From contig CACXMK010000010.1 in the NCBI GenBank assembly GCA_902768735.1, forward strand, positions 1 through 48,444: a stretch of DNA of 48,444 nt, in the 5' to 3' direction. Shown one piece after another: positions 9,157 to 16,516 of this stretch (position 1 is its first letter; every line of letters begins with the position of its first letter). The position numbers and the translations under genes were made by a program. The notes under the pieces were generated by a model. That model ran no database searches and was not told the origin of the DNA. It was given only the letters and a program-made list of their open reading frames with translations. The DNA is from an uncultured Lachnospiraceae bacterium (GTDB taxonomy: Bacteria; Bacillota; Clostridia; Lachnospirales; Lachnospiraceae).

Positions 9157-11727
9157 ATGTCAAAGATCACAGATATGTTATTTGGTACACATAGCCAGAG
9201 AGAACTCAGAAGGATCGAGCCTCTCGTGGATAAGATCGAGGGTCTCCGCCCTCAGATGCAGGCGCTCAGCGATGAAGAGCTCCGCGCGAAGACGGACGAA
9301 TTCAGAAAGAGATATGCGGATGGAGAGACGCTGGACGACCTTCTTCCCGAGGCCTACGCGGCAGTAAGGGAAGGCGCCAGACGCGCGCTCGGTATGGAGC
9401 CCTTCCGCGTACAGCTGATCGGCGCGATCATCCTTCATCAGGGCCGCATCGCCGAGATGCGCACAGGTGAAGGCAAGACGCTGGTAGCGACCATGCCCGC
9501 TTACCTCAATGCCCTGGAAGGCAGAGGCGTCCATGTGGTTACAGTCAACGATTACCTGGCCAAGCGTGACGCGGAGTGGATGGGACAGGTCTACACCTTT
9601 ATGGGAATGACAGTCGGCGTTGTCCTCAACAGCATGAGCAGCGAGGAGAGGCAGGCACAGTACGGCTGCGATATCACTTATGTCACTAACAACGAGCTGG
9701 GTTTTGACTACCTTCGCGACAACATGGCGATCTATAAAAAGCAGCTCGTTCTGCGCGAACTGCATTACGCGATCATCGACGAGGTCGACTCCGTCCTCAT
9801 CGACGAAGCGCGTACGCCCCTCATCATCTCCGGACAGAGCGGAAAGTCCACGAAGATCTACGAGGCATGCGATATTTTGGCCAAACAGATGAAGCGCGGC
9901 GAGGATATGGAGGACCTGTCCAAGATTGACGCGATCATGGGCGTTGAGCGGGAAGAGACGGGAGATTTCATCGTCAACGAGAAGGATAAGGTGGTCAACC
10001 TCACGGCGGAAGGCGTCACGAAAGTAGAGAGATTCTTCCACATCGAGAACCTTGCGGATCCGGAAAACCTTGAGATCCAGCACTGCATTATCCTTGCTCT
10101 TCGCGCGAACAACCTGATGCACAGGGACCATGACTATATCGTTAAGGACGACCAGGTCCTGATCGTCGATGAGTTTACGGGCCGTGTCATGCCGGGAAGA
10201 CGCTACAGCGACGGTCTTCACCAGGCGATCGAGGCCAAAGAGAACGTCAAGGTCAAGAAAGAGAGCAAGACCCTCGCGACGATCACTTTCCAGAACTTCT
10301 TCAATAAGTTCGACAAGAAGTGCGGTATGACCGGTACGGCGCTCACCGAAGAGCGTGAGTTCCGCGAGATCTACGGTATGGACGTCATCGAGATCCCGAC
10401 AAATATGCCTGTCATCCGTAAAGACCATCAGGACGCGGTCTATAAGACTAAGAAGGAAAAATACAGGGCGGTCATAGAGGCAGTCAAAGAGGCACACGAA
10501 AAGGGACAGCCTGTCCTTGTCGGCACGATCACGATCCAGGTCTCTGAGGACGTCTCCAAGATGCTCAAGAGAGAAGGGATCCCTCACAACGTGCTGAACG
10601 CCAAGTTCCATGAACTGGAGGCGGAGATCGTCGCACAGGCAGGCCAGCACGGCGCGGTCACGATCGCGACGAATATGGCAGGCCGTGGTACGGATATCAA
10701 GCTGGACGAAGACGCCAAGAGGGCCGGCGGTCTGAAGATCATCGGCACGGAGCGCCACGAGTCCAGACGTATCGACAATCAGCTGCGCGGCCGAAGCGGA
10801 CGACAGGGCGACCCCGGCGAATCCCGCTTCTATATCTCGCTCGAAGACGATCTTATGCGCCTGTTCGGTTCTGACAGGATGATCGGCATGTTCAACGCGC
10901 TCAAGATCCCGGAAGGCGAGGAGATCTCCCACAAGTCCCTCACAAAGGCTGTGGAAGGCGCCCAGAAGAAGATCGAAGCCAATAACTTCGGCATTCGTAA
11001 GAACCTGCTTGACTATGACCAGGTCATGAACGAGCAGAGAGAGATCATGTACAAACAGCGCCGTCAGGTACTTGACGGCGAGAGCATGCGCGATTCGATC
11101 CTTAACATGATCACGGAGATCGTGGAGAGGGCAGTCGACACAAGTATTTCCGAGGACCAGGACAGCGACGAGTGGAACCTGATGGAACTCAACGAGCTCC
11201 TTCTGCCCACGATCCCCCTCAAGGTCATCAACAGGGGAAGGATCAAGGAGCGCTCGATGAGCGGCCTCAAGCAGCAGCTCAAGGAAGAGGCGCTCGAACT
11301 GTACGAGAGCAAGGAATCCGAGTTCCCGGATGAGGAAGCAGTCAGGGAACTCGAGCGCGTCGTGCTCCTCAAGGTCGTAGACAGAAAGTGGATGGATCAC
11401 ATCGACGACATGGACCAGCTGCGCCAGAGTATCGGCCTGCAGGCACTTGGACAGCACGATCCGCTCGTCGAGTACAAGATCGCCGGCTTCGACATGTTCA
11501 ATGAGATGAACCGAAATATCATGGAAGAGACCGTACGCGTGCTGTTCCATGTCAAGGTCGAGCAGAAGGTCGAGCGCGAGGAAGTCGCGAAGGTGACAGG
11601 TACCAATAAGGACGACACTTCTGTCAAGGAACCCAAGAGAAGAACAGACAAGAAGATCTATCCCAACGATCCCTGCCCCTGCGGAAGCGGAAAGAAGTAT
11701 AAGAACTGCCACGGCAGAAAAGGATGA
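9157..11727 (+). CDS. secA: Preprotein translocase ATPase SecA
   Basis: Motor ATPase that drives unfolded preproteins through SecYEG. The 856-residue length is normal. Motifs in order: Walker [10 protein letters not shown] (about residue 103), [32 protein letters not shown] (Walker B), [10 protein letters not shown], the motif [12 protein letters not shown], and [14 protein letters not shown] with the arginine finger. The C-terminal SEC-C zinc-binding tail [13 protein letters not shown], used for SecB or membrane contact, is intact. ATG 9157 is preceded by a modest ribosome binding site (ACGAGG). The order secA then prfB is conserved in Firmicutes, but here a folded element of about 190 bp separates them. 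Confidence 0.98.
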   Translation: MSKITDMLFGTHSQRELRRIEPLVDKIEGLRPQMQALSDEELRAKTDEFRKRYADGETLDDLLPEAYAAVREGARRALGMEPFRVQLIGAIILHQGRIAEMRTGEGKTLVATMPAYLNALEGRGVHVVTVNDYLAKRDAEWMGQVYTFMGMTVGVVLNSMSSEERQAQYGCDITYVTNNELGFDYLRDNMAIYKKQLVLRELHYAIIDEVDSVLIDEARTPLIISGQSGKSTKIYEACDILAKQMKRGEDMEDLSKIDAIMGVEREETGDFIVNEKDKVVNLTAEGVTKVERFFHIENLADPENLEIQHCIILALRANNLMHRDHDYIVKDDQVLIVDEFTGRVMPGRRYSDGLHQAIEAKENVKVKKESKTLATITFQNFFNKFDKKCGMTGTALTEEREFREIYGMDVIEIPTNMPVIRKDHQDAVYKTKKEKYRAVIEAVKEAHEKGQPVLVGTITIQVSEDVSKMLKREGIPHNVLNAKFHELEAEIVAQAGQHGAVTIATNMAGRGTDIKLDEDAKRAGGLKIIGTERHESRRIDNQLRGRSGRQGDPGESRFYISLEDDLMRLFGSDRMIGMFNALKIPEGEEISHKSLTKAVEGAQKKIEANNFGIRKNLLDYDQVMNEQREIMYKQRRQVLDGESMRDSILNMITEIVERAVDTSISEDQDSDEWNLMELNELLLPTIPLKVINRGRIKERSMSGLKQQLKEEALELYESKESEFPDEEAVRELERVVLLKVVDRKWMDHIDDMDQLRQSIGLQALGQHDPLVEYKIAGFDMFNEMNRNIMEETVRVLFHVKVEQKVEREEVAKVTGTNKDDTSVKEPKRRTDKKIYPNDPCPCGSGKKYKNCHGRKG

Positions 11728-11750
11728 TACACGATAAAATTCATCACCCC

Positions 11751-11943
11751 ACAGTCCAAAATGCTTCGCATTCAGGACTGTTGGCGAACACAATAATTGC
11801 ACACAAAACGAGGTGTGCAATTATAGAAGCCGCACCTAAGTGCGTCTTTCCGGCGCTACAGCGCCTTGTCCGCCTCGGAAAAATACTCAAAAACGATTCG
11901 GCGAGCGAGCTCGCCGTCTCTAATTTTGATCATTTTTCCGGGG
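11751..11943 (+). other. Five-hairpin structured intergenic element between secA and prfB
   Basis: Nearly the whole 234-bp gap folds into consecutive hairpins: H1 ACAGTCC/GGACTGT (11751-11757 with 11775-11781) containing an inner AATGC/GCATT stem; H2 a perfect 12-bp stem (11793-11804 with 11813-11824) around an 8-nt loop; H3 CGCAC/GTGCG (11831-11844); H4 GGCGC/GCGCC (11852-11865); H5 a long stem of 12 bp plus 6 bp (11873-11892 with 11924-11943) capped by a 7-bp stem CGGCGAG/CTCGCCG (11899-11916). H5 ends nine bases before the prfB ribosome binding site GGAGG. No hairpin carries a U-tract, so these are not ordinary terminators. It could be a cis-regulatory leader, a small RNA, or a copy of a dispersed palindromic repeat; the sequence alone does not decide. 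Confidence 0.75.
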
Positions 11944-11961
11944 TGCTGATTGGAGGTACAA

Positions 11962-13086
11962 ATGATTGAATTAGATCAGATGAAACTGGAACTGCAGCAG
12001 TACGAGACACCGCTTGAAGAAGTCAGAGATTCACTGGATCTGGAATACAAAAAGCAGAGGATCGAGGAACTCTCAAGAGAGACCGAAGCGCCTGATTTCT
12101 GGAACAACGCGGATGTCGCCAACAAAAAGATGAAACAGCTCAAAGATCTGCAGACTCTGGTGGAGGAAGCTGACGGACTCAGCACTTCCTACGAGGAGAT
12201 CATGATGTTGATCGAGATGGGAAACGAGGAGGAGGACCGCTCCGTGATCGACACGATCAGGGAAGACCTCGATGCTTTTAAAGAGAAACTCGAAGATATG
12301 CGTCTCTCCACTCTTCTGACCGGGGAGTATGACGATTCCAATGCGATCGTAAGCTTAAACGCGGGAGCCGGCGGCACAGAGAGCTGCGACTGGTGCTCCA
12401 TGCTTTACAGGATGTATACGCGCTGGGCCGACAGAAAGGGCTTTAGCGTGGAAGTGATGAACTTTGTCGACGGAGACGAAGCCGGTATCAAGTCCGTGGA
12501 TTTCCAGATCAACGGGACAAACGCATACGGTTATCTGAAATCGGAGAGAGGCGTACACAGGCTGGTCCGCATTTCTCCGTTTAATGCACAGGGCAAAAGA
12601 CAGACCTCTTTTGTTTCCTGCGACGTCATGCCTGATATCCAGAAAGACATCGATATCGTCATCAATCCCGACGACATCCGGATCGACACATACCGAAGCA
12701 GCGGCGCCGGCGGACAGCACATCAACAAGACGTCCTCGGCGATCCGCATCACGCATTTCCCTACAGGCATCGTGGTCACCTGCCAGAACGAAAGATCCCA
12801 GTTCCAGAACAAGGACAAGGCGATGCAGATGCTCAAGGCTAAGCTCTACATGAAGAAGATGGAAGAGGAGCAGGCCAAGCTCGCGGGGATCCGCGGCGAA
12901 GTCAAGGACATCGCGTGGGGAAGCCAGATCCGCTCTTATGTCCTGCAGCCATATACGATGGTCAAGGATACCAGAACGCAGGAAGAGACCAGCAACACAG
13001 GCGCGGTTCTCGACGGCGATATCGACCGCTTCATCAATGCGTATCTTAAGATGGAAGCAGGAAAGGCGGAGAGAACGAATGTCTGA
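11962..13086 (+). CDS. prfB: Peptide chain release factor 2
   Basis: RF2 terminates translation at UGA and UAA. The 374-residue protein has the tripeptide SPF (residues 205-207) that identifies RF2 and recognises the stop codon, and the GGQ motif (residues 250-252, context GAGGQHINKT) that triggers peptide release. The start is ATG 11962, six bases after GGAGG. Unlike the classical gene, codons around 20-30 (VRDSLDLEYKKQRIEEL) are read in one continuous frame: there is no in-frame UGA and hence no +1 programmed frameshift for autoregulation. The stop codon overlaps the start of the next gene by 8 bp, implying translational coupling. Confidence 0.97.
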   Translation: MIELDQMKLELQQYETPLEEVRDSLDLEYKKQRIEELSRETEAPDFWNNADVANKKMKQLKDLQTLVEEADGLSTSYEEIMMLIEMGNEEEDRSVIDTIREDLDAFKEKLEDMRLSTLLTGEYDDSNAIVSLNAGAGGTESCDWCSMLYRMYTRWADRKGFSVEVMNFVDGDEAGIKSVDFQINGTNAYGYLKSERGVHRLVRISPFNAQGKRQTSFVSCDVMPDIQKDIDIVINPDDIRIDTYRSSGAGGQHINKTSSAIRITHFPTGIVVTCQNERSQFQNKDKAMQMLKAKLYMKKMEEEQAKLAGIRGEVKDIAWGSQIRSYVLQPYTMVKDTRTQEETSNTGAVLDGDIDRFINAYLKMEAGKAERTNV

Positions 13087-14341
13087 TAAAAAGCAGACCG
13101 CCTGCGATCTGACGAGAAAACTATATGAAGAGGACGCGTACCTCTCAAGGTGCGAGGCGAAGGTACTGGAAATCAGGAAATCTGATGACGGCAAAGGCTC
13201 TTTGACGGAAGTGATCCTGGACCGCACTGTCTTTTTCCCGGAAGGCGGAGGTCAGTCGCCTGACAGAGGCTGGCTGATGACCTCCGGAAACGGCGCCGCA
13301 GAAGGCGGCGTTTATGAAGTGACGGACGTGCAGATCGCAGACGGCGTGATCAGCCACACAATTGCCATTAACCCTGTTGGGGGCGGTGTTTTGGCTTCCG
13401 GGGGGAATGCTCCGGCACTCAAACCCGGTGACACAGTTATGCTGCAGATCGACTGGGAGCGCAGATTCTCCTTCATGCAGAACCACACCGGTGAGCACAT
13501 CCTTTCGGGCCTAATGCACAACAAGTACGGATTTGACAACATCGGCTTTCACCTCAGCGATAACTCCGTGACTCTCGACATCAACGGCCAGTTAGACGAG
13601 GAGCAGATTCTGCAGCTGGAATGGGATGCTAATGAGGTCGTGTACAGGAATATTCCGGTGGAGATCTTATACCCGTCTGACGAGGAGCTTACGCAGTACA
13701 CATACCGCAGCAAGATCGAGATCGAAGGCCAGGTCCGTCTTGTGAGGATACCTGACGTGGATCTCTGCGCGTGCTGCGCTACTCACGTGCACAGAACGGG
13801 AGAGATCGGCCTTGTCAAAATAGTGAGAGTCCTGAAGTTTAACGGCGGAATGCGGCTGTTCATCTCATGCGGAAGAAGGGCGTTCGAACTGGTACAGAGA
13901 CATCAGCAGCGCGTGGAGGAGGTGTCGCACCTCACGAACCGCAGCCAGGATGAGATCGGAGACGGTGTAAGGCACCTTCTCGACGAGATCGGCCGCCTCA
14001 AGCAGAAAAACAGGGAGCTGGAGTATAAGGCCGCGTTTCTCCGCCTCGAAACAATACCGTCGGATCTTAAGGACGTCTTTTTGTTCGTCGGAGAGATGGA
14101 CACTATCGTGCAGCGCAACCTTGTCAACCGGCTTGCAGAAGAGCACGAGGGAGTGTGCGGTGTCTTCTCCGGATCGGACGAAACCGGCTACCGCTATATC
14201 ATTGCCAGCAGGACGCAGGATTCCAGAGAGACGCAGAAAAAACTGCGTGAGAAACTCGGGGCCAAGGGCGGCGGCAAACCGGAAATGATCCAGGGATCTG
14301 TCAGCGGCACAAAGGAAAGCATCGAGCGGGCGCTCTCTTGA
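13079..14341 (+). CDS. Alanyl-tRNA editing protein with DHHA1 domain (AlaX-L type)
   Basis: Probable trans-editing enzyme that hydrolyses mischarged Ser- or Gly-tRNA(Ala). The 420-residue protein resembles the editing and C-terminal parts of alanyl-tRNA synthetase without the catalytic core. The first part contains FFPEGGGQSPDRGW, then the zinc-binding pair HxxxH (His136, His140 in NHTGEHIL) and CxxxH (Cys232, His236). After a coiled-coil segment (about residues 265-325) comes a DHHA1-like domain ending in GAKGGGKPEMIQGS, the tRNA-binding signature of the synthetase C-terminus. The start ATG 13079 overlaps the end of prfB. Coupling to RF2 groups two translation-fidelity factors, although the functional link is inference. 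Confidence 0.9.
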   Translation: MSDKKQTACDLTRKLYEEDAYLSRCEAKVLEIRKSDDGKGSLTEVILDRTVFFPEGGGQSPDRGWLMTSGNGAAEGGVYEVTDVQIADGVISHTIAINPVGGGVLASGGNAPALKPGDTVMLQIDWERRFSFMQNHTGEHILSGLMHNKYGFDNIGFHLSDNSVTLDINGQLDEEQILQLEWDANEVVYRNIPVEILYPSDEELTQYTYRSKIEIEGQVRLVRIPDVDLCACCATHVHRTGEIGLVKIVRVLKFNGGMRLFISCGRRAFELVQRHQQRVEEVSHLTNRSQDEIGDGVRHLLDEIGRLKQKNRELEYKAAFLRLETIPSDLKDVFLFVGEMDTIVQRNLVNRLAEEHEGVCGVFSGSDETGYRYIIASRTQDSRETQKKLREKLGAKGGGKPEMIQGSVSGTKESIERALS

Positions 14342-14358
14342 GAGAATAGGAGGTAGAA

Positions 14359-14727
14359 GTGGAATCGATCCTTATTATCATCATGATCATCATCTGGGTC
14401 ACCGTTACGGGTTTTCTCAAGAAAGCATCCGGCAAAGGAAAAACCGCGGTTGACAGAAACAGCGGGTCTTCAAACAACGCGGACAGGTGGCATACGGAGA
14501 AGCTGCCGGGGATCGGAGGCTCAAAAAGACCGGCGAGATCTTCTGACGGCCATTTTCTTAAGAAAAATCAGGACATCACCTGCCGGCAGTTCGGGCACGA
14601 CCATCCTGAATGGCAGGAGCCCGGTACCCGGTACATCGTGCATGACGATCCGGAAGACGGGTTCATCATCCTCAATGGCAAAAAGATGAGGATCACCGAA
14701 GCAGACAAGTACGAGAATACGATCTGA
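14359..14727 (+). CDS. Small uncharacterised membrane-anchored protein
   Basis: A 122-residue protein with no family that I recognise. It has one N-terminal hydrophobic segment (ILIIIMIIIWVTVTGFL, residues 4-20), a basic Ser/Asn-rich stretch, and a hydrophilic C-terminal domain containing two Cys-free acidic blocks and the motif HDDPEDGFIILNGKKM. Cys75 lies in DITCRQFGHDHPEW, a context with nearby His residues that might bind metal. The GTG start at 14359 is supported by TAGGAGG at 14348-14354. It lies 17 bp after the alanyl-tRNA editing gene and before the 18-bp repeats leading into the methyltransferase, so it is probably part of the same operon. Confidence 0.7.
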   Translation: MESILIIIMIIIWVTVTGFLKKASGKGKTAVDRNSGSSNNADRWHTEKLPGIGGSKRPARSSDGHFLKKNQDITCRQFGHDHPEWQEPGTRYIVHDDPEDGFIILNGKKMRITEADKYENTI

Positions 14728-14745
14728 ATAATTGCACCTGATCGG

Positions 14746-14817
14746 ATACCTGAATTAGATAGGATACCTGAATTAGATAGGATACCTGAATTAGATAGGA
14801 TACTTGAATTGGAAAGA
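14746..14817 (+). repeat. Tandem array of an 18-bp unit at the start of the rRNA methyltransferase gene
   Basis: Three identical copies of ATACCTGAATTAGATAGG (14746-14763, 14764-14781, 14782-14799) are followed by a diverged fourth (14800-14817) and traces of a fifth. The unit is in frame with the downstream gene and would read IPELDR; the diverged copy encodes its probable first residues. Each copy contains AGGATA, a ribosome-binding-like sequence. Confidence 0.95.
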
Positions 14818-16401
14818 TTACCTGAAGAATTCAAACGGCGCATGAAGGCAATGCTCGGTGATGAGTATGAAGCTTTCCTTGCGTCCTACGAGAGTCCGAG
14901 AAGGCCCGGACTCCGTCTGAATATGCTGAAAAACGGCGCGGAGAGACTTGAGAAGGGCTCTCCGTTTCATTTGGAGCCGGTTTTGTGGGCGTCCCGCGGT
15001 TTCTACTATGACCCTGAAACACGTCCCGGAAGACATCCCTTTCATGAGTGCGGCGCTTACTATATCCAGGAGCCGAGCGCAATGGCTGTCGCGGCGCTGT
15101 CCGGCGTTAAGCCGGGAATGCGGGTGCTGGATCTGTGCGCAGCGCCCGGAGGAAAGAGTACGCACCTCGCCTCCCTGATGCAGGGAGAGGGCCTTCTCAT
15201 ATCCAATGAGATCCACCCTGCGAGGGCTAAGATCCTCTCCCAGAATATGGAGCGCATGGGTGTTATGAACGCGGTTGTCATAAACGAGACACCCGAGAAG
15301 TTAAAAGAGAGGTTTCCGCTCTTTTTTGACGCCGTTGTTGTCGATGCGCCTTGTTCGGGGGAAGGGATGTTCCGCAAGGAGCCGGAGGCGATCCCAAACT
15401 GGAGCCCGGAGAACGTGGAATTGTGCGCTGAGCGGCAGATGGGAATCCTGGACTGCGCTGCGGAGATGACAGCCGCAGGCGGTACGCTGGTGTATTCTAC
15501 CTGTACGTTCGCGCCTCTTGAGGATGAGAGAAACGCTGCGCTCTTCCTTATGCGCCATCCGGAATTTGAGATCGTTGATCTTCCCGCTGCGCTGGGAGCG
15601 GAATTTATGGAAAAAACAGGACTCTCGGCGGGAGTGCCGGAGTGGGCGGGCGATCACCCTGCCGGCGTAGATGGCAAAGCTGACCTTGTGAATGCCGGCT
15701 TTGCGGAAGCGGTCAGGGGATGTATCCGCCTGTGGCCCCACAAGCTGGAGGGCGAAGGCCATTTCATGGCTGCCTTCAAAAGGCGCGGGGAGTCCTTTTT
15801 AAGGGGAATCCCGATGTCGGCGCCTTCCGCAAACAAAAAAGGCAGAAATAAAAAAGCGGGAAACAAAGATTCCGGAAACCTGGAATCTGTAAGGAAAGAA
15901 GCGCTTAAGCTGTGGCAGGGATTTGGCGACGAGGCGCTGACGGAACCCGGGAAGAAGAAGCTGGCCGCGGATGGCGTCGAAGCGGGTTTGACGCTGTTCG
16001 GCAGCGAAGTATACCGCGTCCCGTATTCCATTGACCTCACAGGGCTCAAAGTGCTCCGCGCGGGGCTCCATCTTGGGACAGTCAAGAAGAACCGCTTCGA
16101 ACCCTCGCACTCGCTGGCGTTGGCGCTCGACGCCGAGGATGTAAAGTGCCGGGCGGAAGCCTGGGCGGACGATGGCAAAAAACCGACTGCCTTTGGAAGC
16201 GAACCGGATCACGAACCCGGCCGCGCGGCTGCTGCATTTCTTCACGGAGAGAGCCTGCAGACGCGGGAATGCGGTCAGGTGACCGGGGAAAAAGGGTGGT
16301 GCCTCGTCACGATCGGCGGTTTCAGCGCCGGCTGGGGGAAGCTCGCCGGAGAACAGATCAAGAACCACTATCCGAAGGGGCTTAGAAGGAAAACCGTTTA
16401 A
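14809..16401 (+). CDS. rsmF: RsmF/RsmB-type 16S rRNA (cytosine-C5) methyltransferase
   Basis: NOL1/NOP2/Sun-family SAM-dependent methyltransferase acting on ribosomal RNA. The protein has about 530 residues. The start region LPEEFKRRMKAMLGDEYEAF is typical of Firmicute RsmF proteins. Motif I LDLCAAPGGKSTHLA binds SAM, the catalytic cysteine pair is Cys182 (DAPCSGEGMF) and Cys232 (YSTCTF), and a C-terminal PUA-like RNA-binding region follows an Asn/Lys-rich linker near residue 345. The start is uncertain: no ATG occurs before 14842, and the best candidate is TTG 14809, which lies nine bases after AGGA inside the last repeat unit. In E. coli the family member modifies C1407; the exact target here is inferred. 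Confidence 0.88.
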   Translation: MERLPEEFKRRMKAMLGDEYEAFLASYESPRRPGLRLNMLKNGAERLEKGSPFHLEPVLWASRGFYYDPETRPGRHPFHECGAYYIQEPSAMAVAALSGVKPGMRVLDLCAAPGGKSTHLASLMQGEGLLISNEIHPARAKILSQNMERMGVMNAVVINETPEKLKERFPLFFDAVVVDAPCSGEGMFRKEPEAIPNWSPENVELCAERQMGILDCAAEMTAAGGTLVYSTCTFAPLEDERNAALFLMRHPEFEIVDLPAALGAEFMEKTGLSAGVPEWAGDHPAGVDGKADLVNAGFAEAVRGCIRLWPHKLEGEGHFMAAFKRRGESFLRGIPMSAPSANKKGRNKKAGNKDSGNLESVRKEALKLWQGFGDEALTEPGKKKLAADGVEAGLTLFGSEVYRVPYSIDLTGLKVLRAGLHLGTVKKNRFEPSHSLALALDAEDVKCRAEAWADDGKKPTAFGSEPDHEPGRAAAAFLHGESLQTRECGQVTGEKGWCLVTIGGFSAGWGKLAGEQIKNHYPKGLRRKTV

Positions 16402-16405
16402 TTTT

Positions 16406-16440
16406 TACACCCGGTCTTGACGGACCGGGTGTATCTATTG
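16406..16440 (+). terminator. Perfect hairpin after the methyltransferase gene (weak terminator)
   Basis: TACACCCGGTC (16406-16416) pairs with GACCGGGTGTA (16423-16433) around a 6-nt loop. The following TCTATTGT is only partly T-rich, so termination may be incomplete. Confidence 0.6.
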
Positions 16441-16516
16441 TATGAAAAATAGAGGTATCCGGATAGAGCCGGATACAGCCAGAACGGTTTCGACGCATTC
16501 CCCGGGGAGACGATCA

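Noticed and set aside
9178-11820. 880-codon open frame on the minus strand opposite secA
   Set aside because: It mirrors secA codon use on the other strand, resembles no protein family, and has no ribosome binding site; similar long antisense frames lie opposite the sugar-binding protein (1112-2434) and clpB (29238-30929).
11724-11969. 81-codon open frame starting at the secA stop codon and running through the five-hairpin element
   Set aside because: Its ATG has AAAAGG directly adjacent with no spacing, its sequence is set by the hairpins, and it overlaps the prfB start; more likely an accident of a structured region, although a coupled small protein cannot be excluded.
11962-12060. Programmed frameshift site in prfB
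   Set aside because: There is no CTT-TGA slippery site and the frame is continuous from the ATG.
16442-16516. Earlier in-frame start for glycogen phosphorylase
   Set aside because: The ATG follows a hairpin by eight bases with no ribosome binding site, and the added residues do not resemble phosphorylases.
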